Below are positions 26,001 to 35,332 of a stretch of DNA of 64,000 nucleotides, piece after piece. The position numbers were made by a program, and so were the translations under genes. Below the pieces are notes generated by a model. That model made no database searches. It was not told where the DNA came from and saw only the letters and a program-made list of their open reading frames with translations. The stretch's first letter is position 1. Each line of letters opens with the position of its first letter. The stretch covers positions 1,293,461 through 1,357,460 of the forward strand of contig NZ_FNBN01000003.1 in the NCBI RefSeq assembly GCF_900102545.1. Reading direction: 5' to 3'. The DNA comes from Chitinophaga filiformis (lineage in GTDB: Bacteria; Bacteroidota; Bacteroidia; Chitinophagales; Chitinophagaceae).

Positions 26001-28453
26001 TACTGATCGACTTTGGCGATGGCGGTGTCTGAGGAGCTCCAGGTGACCGAAGGATTGGTAGGATATGTGGGGCTTAGCTTCACGTTCAGCTTCACAGCGT
26101 ACCCTTTTACAATGGTATCTGATGCGGAGTTGATTATTTCTACCGACTGAACAGGCCCCGCTACAGGGGTGCCGAAAAAGATGCCATTTCCGTGAGCGGA
26201 GATAAACATTCTTCCTTTGTTATCGGCTGCGATATTGGGCGCTACACCAGGCAAGCGGTCTAATATAGTAGTCCAGGTGCGACCGGTATCGTCGGAACGG
26301 AAGGCGCCGTCATAAACACCATTGATGGGAAGGGCCTGACTGGTCACGTACAACACCAGGTGCGCATTCGGAGTGGTATCAGACATAGCGACGGCTATCC
26401 ATTTGGGCTTTACATTGTCACCACCTACTTTAGTGAATGTTTTACCCGTATCTGTGGTATGGTAAAGGGCGCTGAATTCAGGATAAGCTTCATTGTGATA
26501 TGCGATCCATACATCCCCTGTTTTTCCTGGTGTTGTTTCGATGTTGGAGGAGGTGGCATAAGACGATCCATTGGGATTGCTGCCTGCGTTTGCAGTAAGA
26601 CCAGTTGCAGCTGTTTTCACGAACGACTTTCCACCATCGGTGCTTACAAAAAACGAACCGCGGTCCCAGACATAGAAATAATCACTATTCACTTTATCTG
26701 CTACCAGATGGTTTTGCCCGGGGTATAGCATCCATTGTGCGCCTGCAGGTAAGATACCCGAAGCCAGGCCTGTGGATTTTGTCCAGGAGGAGCCAAGGTC
26801 TTCTGACCAGTAGACATTACCAGGACTATTGCCATCCATTTGTGTGAGCCAGAGAATGTTCCTGCGATTAGCCGATACGGCTACACGTCCGCGTATACCG
26901 GGCAACTTTGGAAAAAGGGTATAATGATCGCCGCCATCTGTAGAGTAACCCGCACGGCATGCGCTGGGATCATTGTTCTCTGCACCGTCGCTGCCTACAC
27001 GCACTATAAAATTGGGATCGGTGTACTGGAAAGCCGCTCCCTGCATTTCAAACGCAGAGAATACATTGTTGTGCAGGTCGGTGTAAGAAACAGCCCCCTC
27101 GTACAATGGCTCTGTAAGGGAACGGTGGTGACCACCACCAACATCTGCAGTACTCGTAAGCAGGAGATTCTTTCCGCTGGGAGGCGCCACTAATGGGCCT
27201 GTTACCATGATCTCTTCCAAACCCACTACACGGATCTTCCAGTCAGAAACGGAAGCGAAGATGTTGTCTGTACAAAGTATATCTGTCAGGTCGTTGATCC
27301 ACACCCTGTCGGGGTAAAATGGATCCCAGGTAAACGCGTAAGCATTATGCCCGGGATCGTTATAAGGTTCGCCATCATTTGCCGAGTGAGGCGCTTCTGA
27401 ATTATCGCGTTTGATCTGTCCCTGTCTGTAATAACCGGGAGCGCCCCCTTTTCTTGAGATAAAATAAGGATCTTTTTGCCAGGAGCCACGGACGCTGACC
27501 ACGATATCATCTGAATTGGCCGGGTTTACGGCCACTTTAGCAAAGTATCTGTCGCTTTTAACCGGATCTGGTACTAAAGTTAAAGGAGAGATGTCCTGCC
27601 AGTTGCCGTCCTTATATTTGAAGACACCTTTGGGTAGATTCTCAGCCCCGGCAGATATATACAAGGTCCCATCTGCATGAAGCGTGGCCCGGTTAGGGTA
27701 CATCGGACTGTTGTTCATCTGGTTGAAAGATCCACCACCATCTTCTGACACAAATACGCCGTTGGAGCGGCCAATGTAAATCCGCCTGGTAACATTCACA
27801 CCATTTAAGTTAATGGTCCCCGAGCTTTTGTCAAAAAGAAGAAACGAGCAGTTGCCAGCTGTAGTGACTGCGTCTACCTGCGCCCATGTAGTACCGGCAT
27901 CTTCTGATTTCCAGGCGCCATTCTGATCTGTGACCACCCATACCCGGTTACTGTTAGCCGGATCCACCTGTATCCTCTCCCCGTAAGTCTGGGTAGTATT
28001 GGGATGTACTACAATAGGAACATGCAGGTCAGTCCAGGAGTCACCTCTGTCAGTACTCTTCAGGATAGTACCTACTGTACTTGAACCTTTACCTGGCCCG
28101 GGGCCGGCGCTGTGCTCCACGGTGGCATAGAGAATGTTGCCGGTAGTATCATTTGGGTCTACGCCGATGCTGCCACAGCGCTGGCTGAATTCCCAGCCCC
28201 AATAGTTGATCGGTATCTTTTTGAATAACATTAGATGTTCCCATTTCTGCAGGTTCTTGTTCCACCGGTAAGGAGTGCCAACATCGGTGGTGACGAAATA
28301 AAGATCGGGTACCTTAGGATGTGCTACAAATGAGGGTAGGGCACCGGACCCGCCTATCCGTACCTGATTCCATGTATACGTTTGCGCATTTACCTCCCGC
28401 AAAGCGGTCAGATAAAGCATTGTCAGCAATAGGGTGTAGAAGACTTTTTTCAT
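23006..28453 (-). CDS. Giant secreted GH74-like protein with Big_2, malectin-like and T9SS domains
   Basis: From MKKVFYTLLLTMLYL (ATG 28453; frame open to 28567) the protein is 1815 residues. Order: signal peptide; GH74/sialidase-like propeller, about 25-760, with VTTDVGTPYRW, KSTDRGDSWTDL, YGERIQVDPANSNRVW and GAWKSEDAGTTW, the conserved landmarks of xyloglucanase-type propellers; two Big_2 Ig-like domains (about 768-935); malectin-like domain (about 937-1112); three more Big_2 (about 1114-1361); a jelly-roll carbohydrate-binding-like domain (about 1364-1524); a second malectin-like domain (about 1533-1707); T9SS type A signal (last 78). It is the last gene of a sigma/FecR/SusC/SusD locus, suggesting glycan capture at the cell surface. 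GH74 activity is likely but not proven. Confidence 0.85.
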   Translation of the reverse strand: MKKVFYTLLLTMLYLTALREVNAQTYTWNQVRIGGSGALPSFVAHPKVPDLYFVTTDVGTPYRWNKNLQKWEHLMLFKKIPINYWGWEFSQRCGSIGVDPNDTTGNILYATVEHSAGPGPGKGSSTVGTILKSTDRGDSWTDLHVPIVVHPNTTQTYGERIQVDPANSNRVWVVTDQNGAWKSEDAGTTWAQVDAVTTAGNCSFLLFDKSSGTINLNGVNVTRRIYIGRSNGVFVSEDGGGSFNQMNNSPMYPNRATLHADGTLYISAGAENLPKGVFKYKDGNWQDISPLTLVPDPVKSDRYFAKVAVNPANSDDIVVSVRGSWQKDPYFISRKGGAPGYYRQGQIKRDNSEAPHSANDGEPYNDPGHNAYAFTWDPFYPDRVWINDLTDILCTDNIFASVSDWKIRVVGLEEIMVTGPLVAPPSGKNLLLTSTADVGGGHHRSLTEPLYEGAVSYTDLHNNVFSAFEMQGAAFQYTDPNFIVRVGSDGAENNDPSACRAGYSTDGGDHYTLFPKLPGIRGRVAVSANRRNILWLTQMDGNSPGNVYWSEDLGSSWTKSTGLASGILPAGAQWMLYPGQNHLVADKVNSDYFYVWDRGSFFVSTDGGKSFVKTAATGLTANAGSNPNGSSYATSSNIETTPGKTGDVWIAYHNEAYPEFSALYHTTDTGKTFTKVGGDNVKPKWIAVAMSDTTPNAHLVLYVTSQALPINGVYDGAFRSDDTGRTWTTILDRLPGVAPNIAADNKGRMFISAHGNGIFFGTPVAGPVQSVEIINSASDTIVKGYAVKLNVKLSPTYPTNPSVTWSSSDTAIAKVDQYGNVSGMNAGIATITVTSVDGGKTSSRQITVIPPTISTGIAIDSIVYATMNAPRQISAAIIPANTTNKTLHWSVADTTIATVDANGIATGFKLGTTTLTISAADGGFTKTVQLIVNTTVIAINAGTTANPATPYQNTVIGQYVPEGPSGTDKLWHAGYTGSTRITATVDLSQVTSPAPRQIYEYMRVSRYNVTQMRYYFRNLIPNANYSLRLHFIEPSDADKANRVFNVKTSGDSLINFNVYQAAGNKLNTVITRTLEAKADVTGVITVNFIPKGVTNGPYSASIAALEANIIPLQGISIYSDSSNLYVSYKDTLKLSTTPANATNRNLVYKSSDNAIATVDLNGVVTGKAAGTVTITATSVESNFTATKTYTVIYIPATAITLDSTSANVFVGSALQLNATISPVKASNKGVVWTSSDTTVAKVSSNGTISGIKQGDVIITATSADNPAIAAQANIHVANVLATGLAFQPSTAVVGERDTLRVAVNFLPANTSIKRVTWSSSNTTLATIDSTGLITAIKQGSLTVTANTQDGSGVSATLQVTVAPFDSCGGIPNYGFESGLINWVAYKDTIPTVGAVYTVSGKGHSGDKAATLGFTTAHTSLNIQGSIPVRGGSLIVFTQWVKVDKDATGYPWWAGYGVGFIDSLGASTGNASYSKQVDTVIAYRDNWAQIRDTINVPDSATGLTYWVSKVGFGTLWVDDYCIEVLKTNQSALYGINAGTTQTPPGPYANTTFAQYVPEGPTGTDKLWHAGYTWVQKVNSPVDVSHVIDPAPPQVYEYMRIFKDNITQMRYYLRGLTPNTVYAIRLHFVEPQDTEKNKRIFSIRASNGLDSLIDFNVYQAAGNKLNTAVIKTIRAKADNAGLIQVFFYPKKGLYDPYSGSIAAIEVRTLQPGDTLQNAAANQNIIAAVNNKPDTHVNLDFTTDVYPNPSGNVFNVKMTSSSKAPALLIIVNNAGNIIYSTRIIAGTYYQLGQNLKPGIYYINIRQGDQSKTMKVVKR

Positions 28454-28669
28454 GTTCGTAGTGGAATTTTTTAAGGTTTTTAGATGATCATGGTCTATGC
28501 TATCGTCGCTATGGCCGTTGGGGAGAATTTCAAAGAAAAAGAACACTGGTGGGATCACTAAGAGCAATCCGTTTATTTATGGCATCAATTGTCGCAATTT
28601 TTCAGGTGTTTTGTAGCTTCTGAAATCTTTGATCCTGTGAAATGTAAGGTAGTTGGCGTTATGCAGCTT

Positions 28670-30271
28670 TTAATTCCAGCCATTTCGAATGTCTTTGGCA
28701 ACGTTCGGATTGTAATTCTTCTCTACGTCGGGGATAGGGAACAACAGGTGTTTATCCTGGAAGGGTTTTGTGCCGACGCCCGGTTCTGCCGCTTTTTCCG
28801 CATTGATGGTTTGCTTGATAATGCCCCATCTCAGCAGGTCAAAATACCGGCATTGCTCTCCGCACAATTCCAGCTGGCGTTCGCGCATCAATATTTTCAT
28901 GGCATTATCTTTATCGCCCAATGTAGTATACAAAAAGGCATGAGAGCGGGAGCGTACACTGTCGATCAGCGCCAGTGGCGCATCGCCCGTATTGCCTTGC
29001 TGGATATGGGATTCGGCCAGCATCAGCATTACATCAGCCAGGCGGATCACCTGGCCATTGATAGGGCTTTTAGGATCGCCATATTTTTCCACGAGATTAT
29101 AATACTCATATTTCTTCCAGCGATAGTCGCCCTGTGGATCTGTAGCATCAAAAGGAAAGGGTTTGGCACCTGTGGCACACTGCTGGCAGTACATGGTTTC
29201 TCCTCCTGAAGCTTCAGTGCCATAGAAGGTGGATTTGGCACGGGGATCGGTATACAACTCGCCGGTTGCGGGATTGGGATAGGTGAATGCTTTCACAGCA
29301 GCATTGCTGATGTATACATTCTTCCAGTCATTCCAGCCATACTCCATCGCACGGCCGGTATGCGTTTGTTTGCCTACCTGTTCCGCGCCATTGCCAAACA
29401 TATAATAAGGGGAGCCAACACCCCAGTCGGTCCACTGTTGATCCATGATCTGGAAGATGTTCTCCGGTGTGTTCTGATTGGTAGTGCTGAACACATTATC
29501 AAATGAGGGGTCGAGTTTATAGGTATAAGGAGCACCCATCAGCTTTTCGAAGGAAGCCTGTGCAAGCGCCCATTTTTTCTGGTACAGGTAAGCCTTTCCG
29601 AGCAGGGCTATTACGGCGCCTTTGGTTACCCTGCCTAATTCTGCAGCAGGATATACTGTGGGTAACTCTGTGGTTGCTTCTGCTTCTGTCAGGTCTTTTT
29701 CTATCTGCTTCCATACGTCAGCAGCAGGGCTGCGGGATAAATAGTTGTTATGCAATGTGGTTTGATAGTCGATATATAGTGGTACATCTCCCCATAAGGT
29801 TACTAAATGGAAATACGCATATGCCCGGAGGAACTTTACCTCTGCAAGGTATTGATTCAGTTTTGCGCGATCTGCGGTGGCCGTGGGATTCCAGGCTGCT
29901 GCTCGGTCTATCACCAGGTTGGTCCGGAAGATCATCCGGTAAAGGGAACTCCATAATGCACTCTGATCTGCATTGTTGGTGCCGAAACTGTAATCGCCCA
30001 GTTCCTGTTCCGCCCCCAACAGGAAGCTGGCGCGTTTGGCTTCATTTCCCATCAAATCAAAAATATAGTAATACTCCCTGGCCCACAATCCGGGATGCAA
30101 TAGCGTAGCGTAACTGGCAATAGTGGCCTGGTTCAGCGCCCCGATGTTAGTGAAATAAGTATCGTATGCGTAGGCACTCTGATCCACAAGGTCGAGACGT
30201 GACTTGCTACATCCGTTGAATATCGTCGTCAGCCCCGCTATCAGTAATAATTGATGTATATACTTCTTCAT
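28670..30271 (-). CDS. SusD/RagB family glycan-binding lipoprotein
   Basis: The 533-residue protein has a lipobox (TTIFNGCSK, Cys21) and the SusD layout. There is an N-terminal SusD-like TPR region with the NLVIDRAAAW helix and FLRAYAYFHLVTLWGDVPL, then a long loop domain, and the C-terminal RagB block ending RERQLELCGEQCRYFDLLRWG. SusD proteins sit on the outer face of the outer membrane and form the lid of the SusC pore. The gene starts 18 bases after the SusC gene. Confidence 0.95.
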   Translation of the reverse strand: MKKYIHQLLLIAGLTTIFNGCSKSRLDLVDQSAYAYDTYFTNIGALNQATIASYATLLHPGLWAREYYYIFDLMGNEAKRASFLLGAEQELGDYSFGTNNADQSALWSSLYRMIFRTNLVIDRAAAWNPTATADRAKLNQYLAEVKFLRAYAYFHLVTLWGDVPLYIDYQTTLHNNYLSRSPAADVWKQIEKDLTEAEATTELPTVYPAAELGRVTKGAVIALLGKAYLYQKKWALAQASFEKLMGAPYTYKLDPSFDNVFSTTNQNTPENIFQIMDQQWTDWGVGSPYYMFGNGAEQVGKQTHTGRAMEYGWNDWKNVYISNAAVKAFTYPNPATGELYTDPRAKSTFYGTEASGGETMYCQQCATGAKPFPFDATDPQGDYRWKKYEYYNLVEKYGDPKSPINGQVIRLADVMLMLAESHIQQGNTGDAPLALIDSVRSRSHAFLYTTLGDKDNAMKILMRERQLELCGEQCRYFDLLRWGIIKQTINAEKAAEPGVGTKPFQDKHLLFPIPDVEKNYNPNVAKDIRNGWN

Positions 30272-30288
30272 AAAATCATGTTTAGAAA

Positions 30289-33200
30289 TTAAAACCCTAA
30301 TTGAATACCTGCCAGGAAAGTCCTAGGTTGTGGTACCTGTCCCTGATCAATACCACGTGCAAAGAGGTAGTCGCCTGCTACTTCCGGATCATAGCCGGTG
30401 TAGCTGGTGAGGGTAACTAAGTTTTGCGCTGCTATGTAAATGCGGAGTGATTGAACGGTGCCTTTGGTGACATTGTTTAACATCGACATCGGAGCGTTGT
30501 AGCCAATAGTAATATTCCGTAGACGCAGGTAGCTGCCATCTTCCAGCCACCAGTCGGATGGGCGGAGGTTACCGTTACCTGTTACATTCTGGCCTATACG
30601 GGGCAGTTCAGCAACATCACCGGGTTTGCGCCACCTGTTAAGGATGTCGGTGCTGGCGTTGTGCCCTGTAGACATGAAGCTGGTATTTAGTTTTAAGCCA
30701 TTCAGGAGTTTCAGTCCGCTGATACCTGACAATACAAGGTTCAGGTCAAAGTTTTTATATGTAATACCGGCATTGATCCCATAAACATATTTGGGGATGG
30801 CATTGCCTAATATTTCCTGGTCTTTTGCTGTAACCACGCCATCGCCGTTGATGTCTTTATAAATGAAATCGCCGGGTAATAAACCATCCTGGTATTTCGT
30901 CTCTGGTTTGCCGGATTTTCTGGCCGCTTCCTCGTTAAGGGTATTTATTTCGTCAGCATCCCTGGCCACATGATCCAGGCGGTAACCATAGAAGGAGCCG
31001 ATGGCATTACCTGCAGCGGTGTAAGTGGTGGCAGGTACCGGTGTAAAGGCGCCGGCCTGGATAGGAGCAGAAAACTGGTCGCCTAATGACAGCACTTCGT
31101 TATGGTTAAGAGATCCGTTGACGCTCACATTGAAGCTAAGGTTGTTGTTGATCTTATCCCTGTACCCGATGGTCAATTCAAACCCTCTATTCCGGGCGTC
31201 GGCAGCATTGACTGTTTTACGAGGTTGCGCGCCGGTAGGACTTACGCCAATACTGGCAGGCAGCAAGGTGGTTACCAGCAAACCGGTACTTTTACGGTCA
31301 TACCAATCGGCTTCGACGGTGAGGCGATGCTTTAAGAAGGCGAGGTCGACGCCTATATCGGTCTGTTTGGTTTGTTCCCATTTTAAATCGGGGTTGCTCA
31401 GGGTGGTCAGCGTAGTACCGGATATAAATGTTTCCGTGCTGCCCAGCGAGTATACCAGTGCGCCGCCGGGTGTGCCCTGGTACGTTTTTGCGGTATTGAG
31501 GAAGTTAGGGATATTGTTATTGCCGGTTTGTCCCCAGTTGGCACTCAGCTTACCCTCAGATAGTACTGGGAATGCGTCTTTTATAAATGTTTCTTCTGAA
31601 AAGCGCCAGGATAAACCGGCTGCAGCGAAATTACCGTAACGGTTGTTTGGTCCGAAGTTGGAAGCACCATCCCTGCGATAACTGGTGGTGAGTATATACT
31701 TGTCGTCATAAGTATAGTTCAACCGTCCGTAATAGGAGATCACAGAAGGGCGTGCATAGTTGGAATAAGTATTGGTAACGGATTGGGAAGGAGCCACTAC
31801 CACATCGGTGATATTATCATTGGGTTGGCCTGTACCTCTGATGGTGGAGCTATTCGTAATTCCCGGATCAATATAGCTTTGTCCCGCGATCAGAGAGAAC
31901 TGGTGCCTGTCCAATAGTTTTTCGTACGACAGATAGTTCTCCAGCATGTAGTAGGAGTTTTCTGTAAAACCGAGCGTCGACTGGCGTGCCTGGTTCAGGA
32001 AATTAGATGCCTGGTACTGTTGCTGGTAGCTGTTAGTCCGGGTGGAGTTCACTTCTGCCGCGAACTGTGAGCGGAATTTTAACCCGTCGATGATGCGTAC
32101 TTCACCCGATAGTTGCGGGAAGAAGGCGAGTGATTTGGTCGTCTGACTTCTCATGGCAATCTCCTGTAATGGATTAACGGCATTGCTGAAGTCATCGATG
32201 TTGGAGAGGATAGAATATCCACCCTGTATAGAAGGGTCCAGGGTGGGTTTATAAGGTGCATATTGTATGGCATTGATGATATTGGCATAGTTGCCTTTAC
32301 CTACATATTGCCGGACGATGATGTTTTGCGTAAAACGGAACCGGCCCAGTGTTTCTTCGAGGCCTATGCGTGCCTGGAATCGCTTGTTGGTCGCGTTGGT
32401 TAAGATCGCCTGTTGATTGATATAAGTGGCGGACACACTATAATTTACTTTTTCACCACCACCACTGATGTTCAGATCATTTTCAGAGACGAGCGCATTA
32501 CGGAAGATGGCATCCTGCCAGTCGGTACTGTCCTGTAAAACTGCCGATGTGTTGAACTTTGCCGGCAGCACGGTATTCTTCGTAGTGGCGAGATCTTTCA
32601 GCGCGTCCACATATTGTGCGGCATTGAGCAGGTGCAGTTGTTTCCAGGCGCTGGCAATGCCCCATTGAGAAGTAAAACTAATACGGGGTGGGCCGGGCTT
32701 TCCTTTTTTGGTGGTGATGATCACCACGCCATTGGCAGCTGCGGAACCGTAGATAGCTGTGGAAGATGCATCTTTCAGGATAGTGATACTTTCTATATCC
32801 TGGGGATTGAGTGTATTGAAAAGATTTTTAGTGCCCTGGATACCATCCACTACATACAGCGGATTGATATCAGTGAAGCTACCGGTACCCCTGATGATAA
32901 TCTGGGCATCTGCACCGGCGCTGCCACTGCTTTGGAGTACCTGTACACCGGCGGCTTTACCGATAAGTAGTTGTGAAGGATTCGTGGCATTTACAGCACC
33001 GGCTTCTTTCACCGTAACTACGCTGAAGGCGCCTACCACATCTTTCTTTCTGGCAGTGCCATAGCCGATAACGACGATGTCGTTCAGCGCTGCCACGGTC
33101 CTGACGAGGCGTACAGAAAAAGTGAGCGTAGCGCCTGATTTCAGGGTTACGTCGTTCAGCCGCTGGGTTTCAAAACCCATGTAAGAAATGGCGAAGGAGT

Positions 33201-33444
33201 ATTTTCCTTCAGGGGGTAATCCGGAGAAACGGAATACACCATTGCTGTCGGTAACCACGCCGGCGGTATACTTTGTTTTTTCATTGAGTGCCACTACTGA
33301 GGCATTGGGGAGAAGGTCCCCCTGATCTGTACGCACGGTGCCGGTCACCTGCATACGACTTTGTGCCAGAGAGGTCATTGCAACGCCTGATATTAACATG
33401 ACTAGCAGAAACAGACGCCATTTTGGTCGATAGAACATCTTCAT
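30289..33444 (-). CDS. SusC/RagA TonB-linked outer membrane transporter without STN domain
   Basis: The 1051-residue protein has a signal peptide (about 1-28, MTSLAQS), a carboxypeptidase-D-like domain (about 32-115, VTGTVRTDQGDLLPNASVV and GFETQRL), a TonB-box-like VVIGYGTARKKDVVG, the plug (LLIGKAAGVQV, PLYVVDGIQG, ASSTAIYGSAAANGVVIITTKKG) and a large β-barrel ending LAGIQLGF. There is no STN domain before the CPD domain. That is unexpected, because the upstream sigma/FecR pair normally needs an STN signalling domain. The downstream SusD completes the pair. Confidence 0.95.
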   Translation of the reverse strand: MKMFYRPKWRLFLLVMLISGVAMTSLAQSRMQVTGTVRTDQGDLLPNASVVALNEKTKYTAGVVTDSNGVFRFSGLPPEGKYSFAISYMGFETQRLNDVTLKSGATLTFSVRLVRTVAALNDIVVIGYGTARKKDVVGAFSVVTVKEAGAVNATNPSQLLIGKAAGVQVLQSSGSAGADAQIIIRGTGSFTDINPLYVVDGIQGTKNLFNTLNPQDIESITILKDASSTAIYGSAAANGVVIITTKKGKPGPPRISFTSQWGIASAWKQLHLLNAAQYVDALKDLATTKNTVLPAKFNTSAVLQDSTDWQDAIFRNALVSENDLNISGGGEKVNYSVSATYINQQAILTNATNKRFQARIGLEETLGRFRFTQNIIVRQYVGKGNYANIINAIQYAPYKPTLDPSIQGGYSILSNIDDFSNAVNPLQEIAMRSQTTKSLAFFPQLSGEVRIIDGLKFRSQFAAEVNSTRTNSYQQQYQASNFLNQARQSTLGFTENSYYMLENYLSYEKLLDRHQFSLIAGQSYIDPGITNSSTIRGTGQPNDNITDVVVAPSQSVTNTYSNYARPSVISYYGRLNYTYDDKYILTTSYRRDGASNFGPNNRYGNFAAAGLSWRFSEETFIKDAFPVLSEGKLSANWGQTGNNNIPNFLNTAKTYQGTPGGALVYSLGSTETFISGTTLTTLSNPDLKWEQTKQTDIGVDLAFLKHRLTVEADWYDRKSTGLLVTTLLPASIGVSPTGAQPRKTVNAADARNRGFELTIGYRDKINNNLSFNVSVNGSLNHNEVLSLGDQFSAPIQAGAFTPVPATTYTAAGNAIGSFYGYRLDHVARDADEINTLNEEAARKSGKPETKYQDGLLPGDFIYKDINGDGVVTAKDQEILGNAIPKYVYGINAGITYKNFDLNLVLSGISGLKLLNGLKLNTSFMSTGHNASTDILNRWRKPGDVAELPRIGQNVTGNGNLRPSDWWLEDGSYLRLRNITIGYNAPMSMLNNVTKGTVQSLRIYIAAQNLVTLTSYTGYDPEVAGDYLFARGIDQGQVPQPRTFLAGIQLGF

Positions 33445-33530
33445 AACTGGAACGTGTTTTTAATGTGCAGGGCATAGCAAGCCCTGGAGCGCTAAGGCGC
33501 TCATTGGTGGAATTGAACTATGTCGGTGAA

Positions 33531-34580
33531 TTATTTTTTCCTGATTATAAATCCGCTATCATTCCGGGTCAGCTTCAGATTATTGGGAAGCGTTAAATCA
33601 GTCAGGATCTTCTCCAGCGAGTCTGTTTTTTCAAATTTACCATCGAAATAAATGTCCATCACATCTGAAGGGTAATAATAGATGGCTATTCCATAGTAAT
33701 TACTTAGCTGGTCCAATACCTGCGGCATCGGTTGATTATTAAATTTATACCAGTCAGGTTTTGTATAACCTGTATCGTTGCTACCGGCTCTTACTAATAT
33801 GTCCATGCCCCTGGTATTAAAGTCGGATACAATTGCTTTTCCTGTTTTGCGATAGTAGTTAAGTTCTTTGCCGGGCGTAAGTACTACATCGTTGATGACT
33901 TTCTTTTTATTGACAGATCCTTGTACCATCACCTTTCCGCTGTTCAGTCTTATGCTGATCATATCTTCGCCAGGGATGGCTTTCACATGAAAAAAGGTGC
34001 CCAGTGCGGTCGTGTATAGTTCCCCGCTATACACGACAAAGGGATGTAATTTATCGGCGGCTACAGTAAAATCGGCTTCCCCTGTCAGGTAAATGTTCCT
34101 GTTTTCCCTGAATTGTTTGTTATATACGATGGTGGCTGCCGGCAATAGGCTTACTACTGAACCATCCGGCAATACGATGGCCATGGCTTTATGGCTGGTG
34201 TTGGTGGTTTGTTGCTGTTGTTCAGACGGAATTATTACGGTCATTTCCCCGTTAGCAGCGGGTTTATTTTGATGGTCGCGGCGAAGCAGTAATAGGGTTC
34301 CCCCAACCAGTACGCCGGCTGTTATGGCAGCGATAGACAGTCGTTTAATCCATTTCTTCCGGTTATTAGACAATACCGTTTGTTGATGAATATTTTTCAG
34401 CCACTGTCGGGAAACGGCTTCCGGGAAGTGGCTTTCTTCCTGTAATTGCAGGAATTCCTCTTCCGGCAGGTATTTCTCCAGCATATCAGGATGCTCCTGC
34501 AGGTAATTGGCCACCATGCGGGCTTCTTCCGGAGTGCATTGATGGCTGAAGAACCGTTTTAGTAATTCATCATTTATCAT
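33531..34580 (-). CDS. FecR family anti-sigma / sigma regulator
   Basis: The 349-residue protein has an N-terminal cytosolic anti-sigma region (about 1-75, CTPEEARMVANYL), one membrane helix (about 82-101), and a periplasmic FecR domain (about 130-240, IVLPDGSVVSLLPAATIVYNK and NIYLTGEADFTV). The C-terminal DUF4974 domain (about 275-349) runs to the end. It lies between the ECF sigma gene (71 bases upstream) and the SusC gene (86 bases downstream). It should hold and release the sigma factor in response to the transporter. Confidence 0.95.
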   Translation of the reverse strand: MINDELLKRFFSHQCTPEEARMVANYLQEHPDMLEKYLPEEEFLQLQEESHFPEAVSRQWLKNIHQQTVLSNNRKKWIKRLSIAAITAGVLVGGTLLLLRRDHQNKPAANGEMTVIIPSEQQQQTTNTSHKAMAIVLPDGSVVSLLPAATIVYNKQFRENRNIYLTGEADFTVAADKLHPFVVYSGELYTTALGTFFHVKAIPGEDMISIRLNSGKVMVQGSVNKKKVINDVVLTPGKELNYYRKTGKAIVSDFNTRGMDILVRAGSNDTGYTKPDWYKFNNQPMPQVLDQLSNYYGIAIYYYPSDVMDIYFDGKFEKTDSLEKILTDLTLPNNLKLTRNDSGFIIRKK

Positions 34581-34651
34581 ATTATATACGGCTGGCAGAT
34601 AAGTAATACGTTTGAAACGCGCGAACTACGTAGTCTGATTCAGAAATATTT

Positions 34652-35224
34652 TTAAAACCGGCTAAGCCAGGCCAGAAGGGATATCAGGAGCCCGAGATAA
34701 TGTTTTATCTGTTTGATGGCCTGGAAAATATGTGTTTCGACAGTTCTGGACGACAAGGAAAGTTCGTGTGCAATCTGTTGGTAGTTCATGCCTTTAAAAC
34801 GACTCATTTCGAATATCTTACGACGCATCGGAGGCATTTCTTTCAGTGCATTCGCCAGCTTTACCTGTAGTTCTTTTTCCGCCAGTTTCCCCCAGAAGTC
34901 ATCTACCGGTAAGGTATATTTGTCTATCACGTGAATGATCTTTTCCTTGTAAACCGTTTCCTTGCGGAGAAAATCGATCAGGGTGGTGCGGGCAATGCGG
35001 AACAGCTGTAACTGTATGTTGAGGTCATCAGCGAGATTTTCCCGGTAGTTCCAGCATTTGATGAATGTGAGCTGCGTCACCTCTTCAGCAATGAAGGATG
35101 ACCTGGTTTTTTGGAGAATAAAATAGTAGATCCTTTTGTGCCAGGAATAGTAGACTTCATTGAACACCAAAAGGTTACCTTGTTTCAAAGCAGCTATAGT
35201 ATTCAAAACATGGCAATTTACCAC
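34652..35224 (-). CDS. ECF RNA polymerase sigma factor, GTG start
   Basis: The 190-residue product has sigma region 2 (FNEVYYSWHKRIYYFIL, EEVTQLTFIKCWNYR) and region 4 (LKEMPPMRRKIFEMSRFKGM, YQQIAHELSLSSRTVETHI), then a C-terminal hydrophobic tail (LLISLLAWLSRF) that may touch the membrane. No in-frame ATG precedes region 2. Stops close the frame just upstream, so translation must begin at GTG 35224 or at a TTG six codons later. It heads the 23-35 kb locus. Confidence 0.9.
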   Translation of the reverse strand: MVNCHVLNTIAALKQGNLLVFNEVYYSWHKRIYYFILQKTRSSFIAEEVTQLTFIKCWNYRENLADDLNIQLQLFRIARTTLIDFLRKETVYKEKIIHVIDKYTLPVDDFWGKLAEKELQVKLANALKEMPPMRRKIFEMSRFKGMNYQQIAHELSLSSRTVETHIFQAIKQIKHYLGLLISLLAWLSRF

Positions 35225-35332
35225 AGCAATTTAAATAAATAAATGTGGAAATTCTTTTCATCTTAGAAAGCAGGATCTGGAGAAAAGAAATTCTGGTAAC
35301 TGCTGGTGCGTGTTGCAGGATATGTGATCACC

